Source: Humibacillus xanthopallidus
GTDB lineage: Bacteria > Actinomycetota > Actinomycetes > Actinomycetales > Dermatophilaceae
Length of the DNA stretch: 64,000 nt
Direction: 5' to 3'
Assembly: GCF_006717145.1 (NCBI RefSeq)
Contig: NZ_VFQF01000001.1
Span: 1,674,001 to 1,738,000 of the forward strand
Position numbers and translations under genes: made by a program. The notes below the pieces were generated by a model. The model was not told the origin of the DNA, did no database searches, and saw only the letters and a program-made list of their open reading frames with translations. Positions 18,685 to 26,814 of this stretch are shown here, piece after piece. How positions within the stretch are numbered: the first letter of the stretch is position 1; each line of letters opens with the position of its first letter.

Positions 18685-19332
18685 TCAGCGGAAGAGCCCG
18701 ACGACGATGAGCGTCTGGGCCAGGTGGTAGGTCACGATGATGGTGAGCGGCGCCCACCGCCGCTCGTGCACGAAGCGGTCGTGGCCAAGGACCGTGTCGG
18801 AGGCGAGGAACAGCAGGCAGCCGAGCAGCACGACCGGATCGCCCTTCCACGCCGCGGCGAGCGCGAGGGCGAAGAGCGCGAGCTGGTAGAGCAGCACGGC
18901 ACCGCGCTGTGCTCCCGCGTGGCGCACGATGTCGCGCCCCACCGTCGCGTGCAGGGCGAGCAGACCGGGTACGACGAGCAGCAGCCACCACGGGAAGCCG
19001 CCCGCGCCGGTCGTGCCGAGGATCGCCCAGACGTAGGCGACATGGGCGAGCAGGAAGGAGCCGAGCCCCACGAGGAAGCGTCCGGCCGTCGCGTTGAGCA
19101 GGGCGACGTCGCCAACGAGCGAGAGGGCGAGGGCGACGAGGACGGGCCCGAGCTGAGGCGCGCCCGGCACCGCACCCTCCCAGTCGAGCGACCAGGCGAT
19201 CCCCATGAGCAGGACGATGACGAGGGGCTTGGTGAGACGCTCGACGAGCACGTCGCCGCGCACGACGGAGCTCCAGTTGATGAGCGCCGTCACCCCGAGC
19301 GCCACCGCGAGGACCCACAGGTGGGTGGTCAC
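18685..19332 (-). CDS. YhhN/TMEM86-family membrane protein
   Basis: About 215 residues forming roughly seven or eight hydrophobic helices. The sequence KPLVIVLLMGIAW near the N-terminus, SLVGDVALLNATAGRFLVGLGSFLLAHVAYVW in the middle and FLASDTVLGHDRFV near the end are typical of YhhN proteins. Eukaryotic members (TMEM86B) hydrolyse the vinyl-ether bond of lysoplasmalogen, and the conserved acidic residues are here. The GTG at 19332 is preferred over the longer ATG frame (19398) because upstream residues are not membrane-like. It is divergent from the thioesterase. Confidence 0.85.
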   Translation of the reverse strand: MTTHLWVLAVALGVTALINWSSVVRGDVLVERLTKPLVIVLLMGIAWSLDWEGAVPGAPQLGPVLVALALSLVGDVALLNATAGRFLVGLGSFLLAHVAYVWAILGTTGAGGFPWWLLLVVPGLLALHATVGRDIVRHAGAQRGAVLLYQLALFALALAAAWKGDPVVLLGCLLFLASDTVLGHDRFVHERRWAPLTIIVTYHLAQTLIVVGLFR

Positions 19333-19447
19333 GGGCACAGGGTGACAGCCGCCCGAGCCTGCGGAGGGCGCGACACGCGGGATCCACCTGCTGGGCACGA
19401 GGGCTCACCGAATCGGCGGCACGGCGATTCTCTGCAAGACTCGAGCA

Positions 19448-19822
19448 ATGCCCATGCGCAAGTTCCACCACACGGTGACCGCCGACGACACCTCGTCGAG
19501 TGTCGGCAGCGGTGACCTCGAGGTGCTGGCCACGCCCCGCCTCATCGCCTGGTGCGAGAGCGCCGCCTTCCAGGTGTGCCAGCAGCAGATCGATGCCGAC
19601 CACACGACGGTCGGCACCATGGTCAGGATCGAGCACGTCAAGGGCAGCCCCGTGGGCGCCGAGATCACCGTGCTCTGTGCCGAGCCGATCAACGACGGCC
19701 GCCGCCTCGTGTGCCACGTCGTCGTCAAGGAGTCGGACGGCGAGGAGATCGCCCGGGGCGAGGTGCACCGCGCCGTCGTCGACCCCGACCGCTTCCTCAG
19801 CAAGTGCCAGCGGCTCGCCTGA
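19448..19822 (+). CDS. Hotdog-fold thioesterase, FlK-like
   Basis: Small 124-residue protein with a single hotdog domain. The helix-start segment ATPRLIAWCESAAFQVCQQQID carries the acidic residue and length expected for the central helix, and TTVGTMVRIEHVKGSPVGAEITV fits the following strands of fluoroacetyl-CoA-thioesterase-like proteins. It probably hydrolyses an acyl-CoA, possibly a toxic or dead-end one; the substrate cannot be read from sequence. It is a stand-alone gene with about 75 bp before the next gene. Confidence 0.8.
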   Translation: MPMRKFHHTVTADDTSSSVGSGDLEVLATPRLIAWCESAAFQVCQQQIDADHTTVGTMVRIEHVKGSPVGAEITVLCAEPINDGRRLVCHVVVKESDGEEIARGEVHRAVVDPDRFLSKCQRLA

Positions 19823-19896
19823 GCTGAGCCCCGCACCACACGACCCTGCCGTATGCCGCCCATGACGCTCCCAGCGCGTCTTGGCACGATGGGCCT

Positions 19897-20859
19897 GTGA
19901 GCCTCGGACTGCTCGGAGCCTTCGTCGCGGCCGTCGCCTACGGGTCCGCGACGATCCTCCAGGCGATCGGCGTGCGACGGCTCGCTGCCCTGCCCCCTCG
20001 CACGCCCTTGCGGGAGCGGGTCGCGACCGGCTGGCTCTATCCGGCGGGGCTCGTGCTCGACGCCGCGGGCTTCCTCGCCTCGGTTCTCGCCCTGCGCACC
20101 CTGCCGCTCTTCCTCGTCGAGTCGGCGATCGCGTCGTCGGTCGCCGTCACCGCCGTGCTCTCCGTCGTCGTGCTGCACGTCCGGTTGCAGAGCCGGGAGG
20201 TCGTCGCCCTGGGCGCCGTGGCACTCGGGCTCGTCGCTCTCGCCGCGGCCGCACAGGAGGGGCCGGCGCTCTCACCGGGCGGCGCCATCGGGTGGTGGCT
20301 GCTCGTCTCCGCGGTCGTCGTCGGCGTCGTGCTCGCGGTGGGCCTGCTCGACCGGAACCGCGGGCGCGCTGCGGTCCTGCTGAGCATCGGCGCTGGCCTG
20401 GGCTTCGGCGGGGTCGGGGTCGCGGCCCGCGTCATCGACGTGCCGACGCCGTGGTGGCACCTGATCGGCGACCCGACCGCCTGGGCCCTCGGCGCGCACG
20501 CGGCCCTCGCCACGGTCTGCTACGCCGTCGCCCTGGTGCGCGGTCGTGTCACGACGGTCGCCGCACTGACCTTCGCTGCGGAGACGACCGTCCCGGCCGC
20601 GATCGGCATCGTCTGGCTCGGCGACGGCGTGCGCCCCGGCTGGGCCCCGGTGGCACTGGCCGGCTTCGTCATGACCCTGGCCGGGTGCATCGCGCTGGCC
20701 GGCCGGGCCGAGGCTCCGTCAGAGGACGAAGGCGTTGCCGTCACGGCGGAAGCCGAGACGCTCGTAGTAGGGGTCGACCATGCCGGCGGGCGTGAGGACC
20801 CGGCTGAAGCCGCGTCGCCGGAAGGGGCCCTCGGGGCCGAAGACGAACTCCCCCGGTGA
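19897..20859 (+). CDS. DMT-superfamily-like membrane protein
   Basis: The first 275 residues form nine or ten hydrophobic helices with internal repetition typical of EamA/DMT-type permeases (AYGSATILQAIGVRRLA, LFLVESAIASSVAVTAVLSVVVL, ETTVPAAIGIVWLGDGVRPG). The GTG start is at 19897. The last 40 or so residues are acidic and non-hydrophobic, and this stretch lies on top of the convergent gene ending at 20719, a 141-bp tail-to-tail overlap. The true frame may simply run on without selection. Substrate unknown. Confidence 0.78.
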   Translation: MSLGLLGAFVAAVAYGSATILQAIGVRRLAALPPRTPLRERVATGWLYPAGLVLDAAGFLASVLALRTLPLFLVESAIASSVAVTAVLSVVVLHVRLQSREVVALGAVALGLVALAAAAQEGPALSPGGAIGWWLLVSAVVVGVVLAVGLLDRNRGRAAVLLSIGAGLGFGGVGVAARVIDVPTPWWHLIGDPTAWALGAHAALATVCYAVALVRGRVTTVAALTFAAETTVPAAIGIVWLGDGVRPGWAPVALAGFVMTLAGCIALAGRAEAPSEDEGVAVTAEAETLVVGVDHAGGREDPAEAASPEGALGAEDELPR

Positions 20860-21330
20860 GTAGTCGCGGTAGCGCGGCGTCACCCAGTCGAGCAGGAGCT
20901 GGGCCGTGCCGGACCCCGCGTCGCGCAGGATGACCGCACCGACGGTCTCGTCGCCCTTGAGCACGAGAAAGCACGGGTCACCCGCGAAGGGGTCGTGCAC
21001 GAACTCGGGGTTGAACTGCCGGATGTCGGCCTCGTGCACGCGCAGCACACGGCGCAGGTAGGTGTCGTCGCCGGCCACCTCGAGCACCTCGTAGGCGGTG
21101 GCGTCGTGCTTCTCGCGAGACATCCGCACGAGGTAGGTGATGTTGATGGCGGCGAGCACGATGTTGAGCCCGACCATCGGCCACACCTGGTTGGCGAGGT
21201 TGTAGACGATGAGCACGACGCAGCCGATGAGGTTGATGACGCGCAGGCGTCGCAGCTGGGTCTGCAGCAGCGACCAGACGAGCACCGCCGAACCGGCCCA
21301 GCCGAGGGCCTCCAACCACCACGAACCCAT
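20719..21330 (-). CDS. Membrane protein with C-terminal GNAT-like domain
   Basis: Two parts are visible in 203 residues. The N-terminal 70 residues have three hydrophobic helices (LEALGWAGSAVLVWSLLQTQ, LIGCVVLIVYNLANQVWPMV) like small YgjV/CBU_0592-type membrane domains. The C-terminal 130 residues resemble a GNAT fold, with GDETVGAVILRD, a LLLDWVTPRYRDYSPGEFVF segment and the closing PYYERLGFRRDGNAFVL. The fusion recurs in Actinobacteria to my memory, but I know of no assigned function. It overlaps the convergent DMT-like gene by 141 bp. Confidence 0.75.
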   Translation of the reverse strand: MGSWWLEALGWAGSAVLVWSLLQTQLRRLRVINLIGCVVLIVYNLANQVWPMVGLNIVLAAINITYLVRMSREKHDATAYEVLEVAGDDTYLRRVLRVHEADIRQFNPEFVHDPFAGDPCFLVLKGDETVGAVILRDAGSGTAQLLLDWVTPRYRDYSPGEFVFGPEGPFRRRGFSRVLTPAGMVDPYYERLGFRRDGNAFVL

Positions 21331-21340
21331 GCTCGCGACC

Positions 21341-21721
21341 CTATGGGCGGGGGCCCTCCGGCGTCGATGGCTTGGCCGATGCCTTCGCCGCCGTCCCCGT
21401 CGAGGTGTGGCCCACGAGCTTCAGCCCGATGACCGCACCGACGATCCCCGCGAGCAGGAAGACCTTGACGAGGGAGAAGGGCTCGTCCCCGAAGGTCATC
21501 GCCCACGTCACGGTGAGCGCGGCACCGATGCCGGTCCACACGGCATACGCCGTGCCGATGGGGATGGTCCGCACCGCGTGGGCGAGCCCCAGCATCGACA
21601 GCGCGCCGGCGACGAGGAAGACGACCGAGGGCACGAGGAGGCTGAGGCCGTCGGAGGCGGCGAGCGCCGAGGCCCAGACGGCCTCGAGGACGGCACTGGC
21701 GAGCAGCACGAGCCACGGCAT
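21341..21721 (-). CDS. SMR-family exporter subunit (Gdx-like), second of a pair
   Basis: Small multidrug resistance protein of 126 residues with four helices. The first helix carries the conserved Glu in LASAVLEAVWASALAASDGL, and the third has IPIGTAYAVWTGIGAALTV. A hydrophilic tail of about 20 residues follows the last helix. Its ATG shares a base with the stop of the preceding SMR gene (TGATG), so a heteromeric pump of two SMR subunits is likely. Location behind a guanidine-III riboswitch points to guanidinium export rather than broad drug resistance. Confidence 0.92.
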   Translation of the reverse strand: MPWLVLLASAVLEAVWASALAASDGLSLLVPSVVFLVAGALSMLGLAHAVRTIPIGTAYAVWTGIGAALTVTWAMTFGDEPFSLVKVFLLAGIVGAVIGLKLVGHTSTGTAAKASAKPSTPEGPRP

Positions 21722-22035
21722 CACGCCACCGCCTTGAGACCGGCGACGCACCCGACGAGCACGAGGAGCAGCAGTCCGCGCGCGAGGTCGAGCCGCTCCT
21801 CGCGGCGGGCAACGGCCAGCAGCACGGTGCCGACGGCCCCGATCCCGACCCACACGGCATACGCGGTGCCGGCCGGCAGGCCTGTCATCGCCCACGCGAG
21901 CCCAGCCATGCTGAGCACGAGCGCGACGGCGAAAAGCACTGTCGGGCGGGGCCGCCGGAAGCCGTCGGAGGCGGCGAGCGCCGTGGCCCAGACCGCTTCG
22001 AGCGCGCCGGACAGGATGAGGACGAGCCAGAACAT
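21721..22035 (-). CDS. SMR-family exporter subunit (Gdx-like), first of a pair
   Basis: Four-helix SMR protein of 104 residues: WLVLILSGALEAVWATALAA with the essential membrane Glu, SMAGLAWAMTGLPAGTAYAV, then two further helices. The ATG at 22035 is chosen because the hydrophobic first helix begins there and the riboswitch ends about 12 nt upstream. Paired SMR genes usually form antiparallel heterodimers. Known guanidinium exporters of this family are proton-coupled. Expression is expected to rise when guanidine occupies the upstream riboswitch. Confidence 0.93.
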   Translation of the reverse strand: MFWLVLILSGALEAVWATALAASDGFRRPRPTVLFAVALVLSMAGLAWAMTGLPAGTAYAVWVGIGAVGTVLLAVARREERLDLARGLLLLVLVGCVAGLKAVA

Positions 22036-22046
22036 GACTACCCGAT

Positions 22047-22090
22047 CTGGCCGTCTTGTCGCTGGGCGGGTACGGCTCCCTCGTCCGCGA
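22047..22090 (-). promoter_or_regulatory. Guanidine-III (mini-ykkC-III) riboswitch
   Basis: On the SMR strand the RNA reads CGGACGAGG, then GAGCCGTACCCGC, then CGACAAGACGGCC. This matches the known guanidine-III core (GGACGAGG, GCCGUACCCG, GGACAAGACGGC). The stem GCCGT/ACGGC is present, and the pseudoknot GCGG/CCGC differs in sequence from the well-known CCGG/CCGG example but keeps pairing, which is compensatory support. It ends about 12 nt before the SMR start, as expected for control of ribosome access. Confidence 0.92.
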
Positions 22091-22193
22091 GCGCATCCGC
22101 GCGCTCGTGACCATTCTACATATTCGGTATCAGGGCGGTCGCCCCGGCGTACTGTCTGCTGCAAGGTGCGGTTCCTGCGGAGTGAGGACTGCC
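22091..22193. promoter_or_regulatory. AT-rich divergent promoter region
   Basis: An A/T-rich island in otherwise GC-rich DNA separates the SMR pair from the first CHAT gene. On the minus strand TAGAAT (22118-22113) is a good -10 box just upstream of the riboswitch. On the plus strand a weaker GGTATCA around 22127 could serve the CHAT cluster. A GGAG...GAGG ribosome binding site precedes the CHAT ATG. -35 boxes are not clear. Confidence 0.55.
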
Positions 22194-24491
22194 ATGAGCC
22201 GTGACTATCTCGATTTCGATCTCGCGCTGACCCGCGACGGGTCGGCGTATGCCGTCCGCGTCGTCTCCTCGCCCGCTGGCGAGGCGTCGGCCCCCTTCGA
22301 GCTGCCCTTCATCGGAACGGAGCTCGCGCAGTTCATGATCGCGGTAGGACCTCCGCGCGTCGCCTCGCGCCGGCTCGTCCCGGTCGCGACGCGGGTGGGC
22401 GGGGTCAAGGACTACGGGCGCAAGCTCGGTGACGCCCTCCTCACGGGGCCGGTGCTCGAGGCCTTCACGAAGAGCCTCGACACGGCCGGGTCGCAGGGCA
22501 AGGACCTGCGGGTCAGGCTGCGCCTCGACGCCGTGCCGGAGCTCGACTCCGTGCCGTGGGAGTACCTCTACGACAGCCGGCTCGAGCGCTTCCTCACCCT
22601 GTCGCAGGAGACGCCTGTGGTGCGGCTGCTCGACTCGCTCAAGCGGCCCCCGTCAGTCACCGTCGCGGCTCCGCTGCGGGTGCTCGTCATGATCTCGAGC
22701 CCGTCCGACATGCCTGAGCTCGCCGTCGACCGGGAGAAGCAGCTGCTCCTCGCCACGACCGCCGACATGGTGGCCAGCGGGCAGCTGTCCGTCACCGTCC
22801 TCGACACCGCGACGCTCACGGAGCTGCAGCGGGCGCTCCTCGGCGACTACCACGTCTTCCACTTCATCGGCCACGGAGGCTTCGACGACGACGCGCAGGA
22901 GGGGGTGCTCGTCCTCGAGAAGGAGGACGGCACGAGCCACCGCGTCTCGGGCAACCGGCTCGGCACGCTGCTGCACGACGCCCGCAACCTGCAGCTCGCT
23001 GTCCTCAACGCGTGCGAGGGCGCCCGCACCTCCGGCCGCGACGCCTTCTCCGGCGTCGGGCAGGCACTCGTGCGCCAGGGACTTCCCGCTGTCGTCGCGA
23101 TGCAGACCGAGATCAGCGACCGTGCCGCGCTCGTCTTCAGCCACGAGTTCTACTGGTTCCTCACGCAGGGGCTCGGCATCGACGCCGCCATCTGCGAGGT
23201 GCGCAAGGCGATGGCGGTCTCCGACGAGGCCTCCGAGTGGGGCACCGCCGTGCTGCTGAGGTCCGGCACCGACCAGCCCTTCACCTTCACCTCGACCGGG
23301 CCGACGGTCTCCTCGCCGCAGAGCCGGCTCCAGTCCCTCTACGACGCGGCGCAGGTCGCCATCAGCACGGGTGCGACGGCGACGGCGCAGCCGCTGCTCG
23401 AGCAGATCACCACGGAGAGCCCCGACTTCCGCGACGCGACGCAGCTCCTCCAGCGCATCCGGCCCCGGACCGAGGACGGCCTTTCGGCCGAAGCAGCGCC
23501 GTTCGTCACCGACCCTGTGCCGCAAACGGATTCGCGACACAGCGAAAGGCAGACATCTGAGCATCCAACACGGCCCGACACGACCGACGCGAGCGACACC
23601 AAGGGAACGAGCGGCACGGGCGGTGGCACGGGCGGTGGCACGGGCGGTGGCTCGGAGCAGCCCCGGCCGAGCCGCATACGGCGCATCCTCATGTGGGTCG
23701 GCGCGGTGCTCGGGGTGCTCGCGATCGCGGTCGGGGCGATCGTCTGGTGGGACTCGTCCGCGTCGTCGGTCGCCAAGGCGTGCGGCCCGGGCGGCGGCGC
23801 CTTCCCCCCGGTGCCCGCCGGTGCCCTCACCCTCGGCTGCGCGACGACCGCGCCCGTCATCGACGGGAGCTTCGCCGACTGGGCGGGCGTGCCCGAGGGG
23901 CAGCTCGCGACCCAGGTCTTCCCGGCCCCGCCGGCGCCCGCTCCCGACGACCTCCAAGCCACGTGGCAGGGCCAGTGGGACTCGCGCTTCCTCTACCTGC
24001 ACCTCAGCGTCGACGACGCCAACCGGCGCCATGTCGATGCCGCGAAGCCGACGGAGTTCTGGAAGGGCGACGGGGTCAGCTTCGAGTTCGGGCCCGACGT
24101 GTCGACCCTTCCGGCATCGACGAAGCCGCGCTCCGGCAAGGACTACCACGTCATGGTCGGCGTCACCCCCCTCGGTGGCCTCGCGTCGTTCAACATGGCC
24201 AACGCGGGGGCGATCCGAGACGGTGGGCGCCTGACCAACGTCGTGCTCTCCCGCACGGACCGGCCCGGCGGCTACGAGGTCGAGATGGCGGTGCCGTGGT
24301 CCGACGTGGGCCTGGTCACTCCCCCGGCCCGCGGGTCGATCTGGGCGATGAACGTCAACGTCAGCGACGCCGCCGACTCCTCCACGACGTGGCAGCTCGC
24401 CCGGATGATCAGCACCAACCCGGTGCGCACCGGCAACGGCCAGCCCGCCCGCTGGCAGCCCCTCGTCCTCGCCGACTCGGCGGGCTCCTGA
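22194..24491 (+). CDS. CHAT protease - TM - CBM9-like protein A
   Basis: Membrane-spanning caspase-like protein of 765 residues. Residues 1-150 form a conserved N-terminal module (VGPPRVASRRLVPV, LDSVPWEYLYDSRLERFLTL). The CHAT domain (about 155-365) has the catalytic His in HFIGHGGFDD (H227) and Cys in LNACEGA (C274). A single TPR-like hairpin (376-422), a Gly/Thr linker and basic RIRR lead into one helix (about 498-519). The C-terminal 245 residues start with a Cys pair (C530, C549) and VIDGSFADWAG, then WDSRFLYLHLSVDD and YEVEMAVPW, the pattern of CBM9/DOMON-like beta-sandwich domains. Basic residues before the helix and Cys after it predict protease in, sandwich out. Ligand and protein target are unknown. 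Confidence 0.88.
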   Translation: MSRDYLDFDLALTRDGSAYAVRVVSSPAGEASAPFELPFIGTELAQFMIAVGPPRVASRRLVPVATRVGGVKDYGRKLGDALLTGPVLEAFTKSLDTAGSQGKDLRVRLRLDAVPELDSVPWEYLYDSRLERFLTLSQETPVVRLLDSLKRPPSVTVAAPLRVLVMISSPSDMPELAVDREKQLLLATTADMVASGQLSVTVLDTATLTELQRALLGDYHVFHFIGHGGFDDDAQEGVLVLEKEDGTSHRVSGNRLGTLLHDARNLQLAVLNACEGARTSGRDAFSGVGQALVRQGLPAVVAMQTEISDRAALVFSHEFYWFLTQGLGIDAAICEVRKAMAVSDEASEWGTAVLLRSGTDQPFTFTSTGPTVSSPQSRLQSLYDAAQVAISTGATATAQPLLEQITTESPDFRDATQLLQRIRPRTEDGLSAEAAPFVTDPVPQTDSRHSERQTSEHPTRPDTTDASDTKGTSGTGGGTGGGTGGGSEQPRPSRIRRILMWVGAVLGVLAIAVGAIVWWDSSASSVAKACGPGGGAFPPVPAGALTLGCATTAPVIDGSFADWAGVPEGQLATQVFPAPPAPAPDDLQATWQGQWDSRFLYLHLSVDDANRRHVDAAKPTEFWKGDGVSFEFGPDVSTLPASTKPRSGKDYHVMVGVTPLGGLASFNMANAGAIRDGGRLTNVVLSRTDRPGGYEVEMAVPWSDVGLVTPPARGSIWAMNVNVSDAADSSTTWQLARMISTNPVRTGNGQPARWQPLVLADSAGS

Positions 24492-24512
24492 CCTGACGGA
24501 AGGAGCGCCCCG

Positions 24513-26804
24513 ATGGGCAGCAGCCACGCAGACTTCGACATCGAGATCGTCGGCGCCCCGCCGGCGTATGCCGTCCGGGTCCTCTCGTCGCCCGCCGGCA
24601 CCGCGTCGGCCACCTTCGTGAACCCCTTCACTCCTCTGGAGATCGCGCGCTTCCTCAACGCGGTCGGGCCTCCCCGGGTCGTGTCCCGCCGGCTCGTGCC
24701 TGTCGAGGGCCGCGTCACCGAAGTGCGCGCCTTCGGCCAGCAGCTCTCTGACGCCCTCTTCGCCGGCGACGTCGGAACGGTGTTTCGCGAGAGTTTGGCC
24801 AGCTGCGTGCGGGACGGCTCCGAGCTGCGCATCCGGCTGCGGCTCGAGGCGGTGCCGGACCTCGACGGGCTGCCGTGGGAGTACCTCTACGACAGCGGGC
24901 TGGAGCGCTTCCTCACGCTGTCGAAGAAGACCCCGGTCGTGCGGGTGCTCTCGTCGGCAGATCCGGCCCCGGCCGTCACCGTGACCCCGCCGCTGCGGGC
25001 GCTCGTCATGATCTCGAGCCCTGCCGGGCTGGCTCCGCTCGACGTCGAGCGGGAGGAGCGTCTGCTGCGCCTCACGACCGAGGACCTCGTGGGGTCAGGC
25101 CTGCTCGAGCTCGTGGTGCTCACCGAGGCCACCTTGTCCAACCTGCAGCGAGCGCTGCTGCAGGACGTCCACGTCTTCCACTTCATCGGACACGGCGGCT
25201 TCGACGACGGCACGCAGGAGGGTGTCCTCGCCCTCGAACGCGAGGACGACGGCGGACCCCACTTCGTCTCGGGCGCCCGGCTGGGAACGTTGCTGCACGA
25301 TGCCAGCAGCCTCCAGCTCGCCGTCCTCAACGCCTGCGAGGGTGCCCGCACGAGCAGCCGTGACGCCTTCTCCGGCGTGGCGCAGGCCCTCGTGAGGCAG
25401 GGCCTTCCGGCCGTCGTGGCCATGCAGTCCGAGATCTCCGACCGCGCTGCTCTCGACTTCAGCCACCAGTTCTACTGGTTCCTCACCCGGGGCCTCGGCA
25501 TCGAGGCCACGCTCTGCGAGGTCCGCAAGGCGATGGCGGTGTCGGACGAGGCAGCCGAGTGGGGCACTCCAGTCCTGCTGAGGTCTGAGACCGGACAGCC
25601 CTTCAGCGTCATCGGCTCCCCCGCAGCGCCCGGGCCGACCGGTCGCGTCGAGACGGGGCCGGCCCCGCTCTCGTCGGCTGCCGCCGACCGGCGCGTCGCC
25701 TCGCTCTACGACGCTGCCGTCGCCGCTCTCGCGGCAGGCAGGCGCGACATCGCGCGGCCGCTGCTTGAGCAGGTGGCTCTCGAGGAGCCGGGCCACCGCG
25801 ACGTCCAGCAGCTGCTCGACGATCTCGAGCGTCCCGGCGCCCAACCGCTGGTGGCGACCACGCCGCCCGCACCGAACCCAGCCGTCAGCACCGCCGCCCA
25901 CCCACCTCCGGTCATGCCGCCGGCCCCAACTCCAGCCGCACCGGCAGCCCGCCCCTCCCTGCAGGAGAGGCTGCGCAGGCTGTTGCTGGTGGTCGGCACT
26001 CCCCGCGAGCCCAGCAAGGGCTTTCGCTGGCTCCGGCGGTGGCTCATCGCCCTGGGCCTTGTCCTCGTCCTCGGCGTCGGCGCGCTCGTGTGGTGGATCG
26101 TGCGCGTCGGTCCCTATGCCGACGCCTGCGGTCCGTCAGTCACCTCGAGCGGTTCGGTTGCGCAGTCGGTCAACATCGCTTGCGCCCTCGACACACCTCG
26201 CATCGACGGAGCGTTCACCGAGTGGACGGACGGCACCAGCCACCCGATCCCGGCTGCCGCCGGCGAGGGCACGGCAGTGGCGCAGCACGCGTCGTGGAAG
26301 GCACGCTGGGACAACAACGGCCTCTATCTCTACGCCAAGGTGCAGGACGGCACACCCCGCGCCGACACCGTGACGCCCGACACGGCATACCTCCTCGTCG
26401 ACGGCGTCACGGTGCTCTTCGGCAATGATGCCCGGCGACTGCAGACCACCGACCAGGGCAGGCTTGGTGACTCGGCCGTGACGCTGGCCGTGACCACGCA
26501 GGGCATCTCGGCGTCACGGGCCAACGACAAAGAGCTCACGGGCTTCACCGCCGCCCCCGAGGTGGTGGCCCAGGTCGTGCGCGGCGTGGACGGCTACGTG
26601 CTCGAGGCGCGCATCCCGTGGCGGACACTGGGCCAGGCGAAGGTTCCGAAGGCCAACACCGTCGTGGCCCTGTGTGTGCTCGCCACGGACGGCAACCCCG
26701 GAGGGGCCTCCCCCACGACCCTCAGTGGCTGTCCGGAGTGGAGCGCGGGGCGCGAGCTCCACCCCGGATCCTGGCAGACGACCATCCTGTCCCTCGACGA
26801 GTAG
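24513..26804 (+). CDS. CHAT protease - TM - CBM9-like protein B
   Basis: Paralogue of the preceding gene, 21 bp downstream, 763 residues, same domain order. Catalytic residues are H227 (HFIGHGGFDD) and C275 (LNACEGA). The first 360 residues are closely similar to protein A, whereas linker and outer domain have diverged. A Pro/Ala-rich linker replaces the Gly/Thr one. The membrane helix is about 509-530 after WLRRW, and the outer Cys pair is C539/C557. The CBM9-like domain begins RIDGAFTEWTDG and includes WDNNGLYLYAKVQDG and YVLEARIPWRTLG. Conserved protease and variable outer domain suggest two sensors with different ligands feeding one type of cytoplasmic output; this is inference. Confidence 0.88.
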   Translation: MGSSHADFDIEIVGAPPAYAVRVLSSPAGTASATFVNPFTPLEIARFLNAVGPPRVVSRRLVPVEGRVTEVRAFGQQLSDALFAGDVGTVFRESLASCVRDGSELRIRLRLEAVPDLDGLPWEYLYDSGLERFLTLSKKTPVVRVLSSADPAPAVTVTPPLRALVMISSPAGLAPLDVEREERLLRLTTEDLVGSGLLELVVLTEATLSNLQRALLQDVHVFHFIGHGGFDDGTQEGVLALEREDDGGPHFVSGARLGTLLHDASSLQLAVLNACEGARTSSRDAFSGVAQALVRQGLPAVVAMQSEISDRAALDFSHQFYWFLTRGLGIEATLCEVRKAMAVSDEAAEWGTPVLLRSETGQPFSVIGSPAAPGPTGRVETGPAPLSSAAADRRVASLYDAAVAALAAGRRDIARPLLEQVALEEPGHRDVQQLLDDLERPGAQPLVATTPPAPNPAVSTAAHPPPVMPPAPTPAAPAARPSLQERLRRLLLVVGTPREPSKGFRWLRRWLIALGLVLVLGVGALVWWIVRVGPYADACGPSVTSSGSVAQSVNIACALDTPRIDGAFTEWTDGTSHPIPAAAGEGTAVAQHASWKARWDNNGLYLYAKVQDGTPRADTVTPDTAYLLVDGVTVLFGNDARRLQTTDQGRLGDSAVTLAVTTQGISASRANDKELTGFTAAPEVVAQVVRGVDGYVLEARIPWRTLGQAKVPKANTVVALCVLATDGNPGGASPTTLSGCPEWSAGRELHPGSWQTTILSLDE

Positions 26805-26814
26805 GAGCACCACC

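Noticed and set aside
22653-24527. Long minus-strand frame under the first CHAT gene
   Set aside because: No recognisable domain; the plus strand has the catalytic motifs and ribosome binding site.
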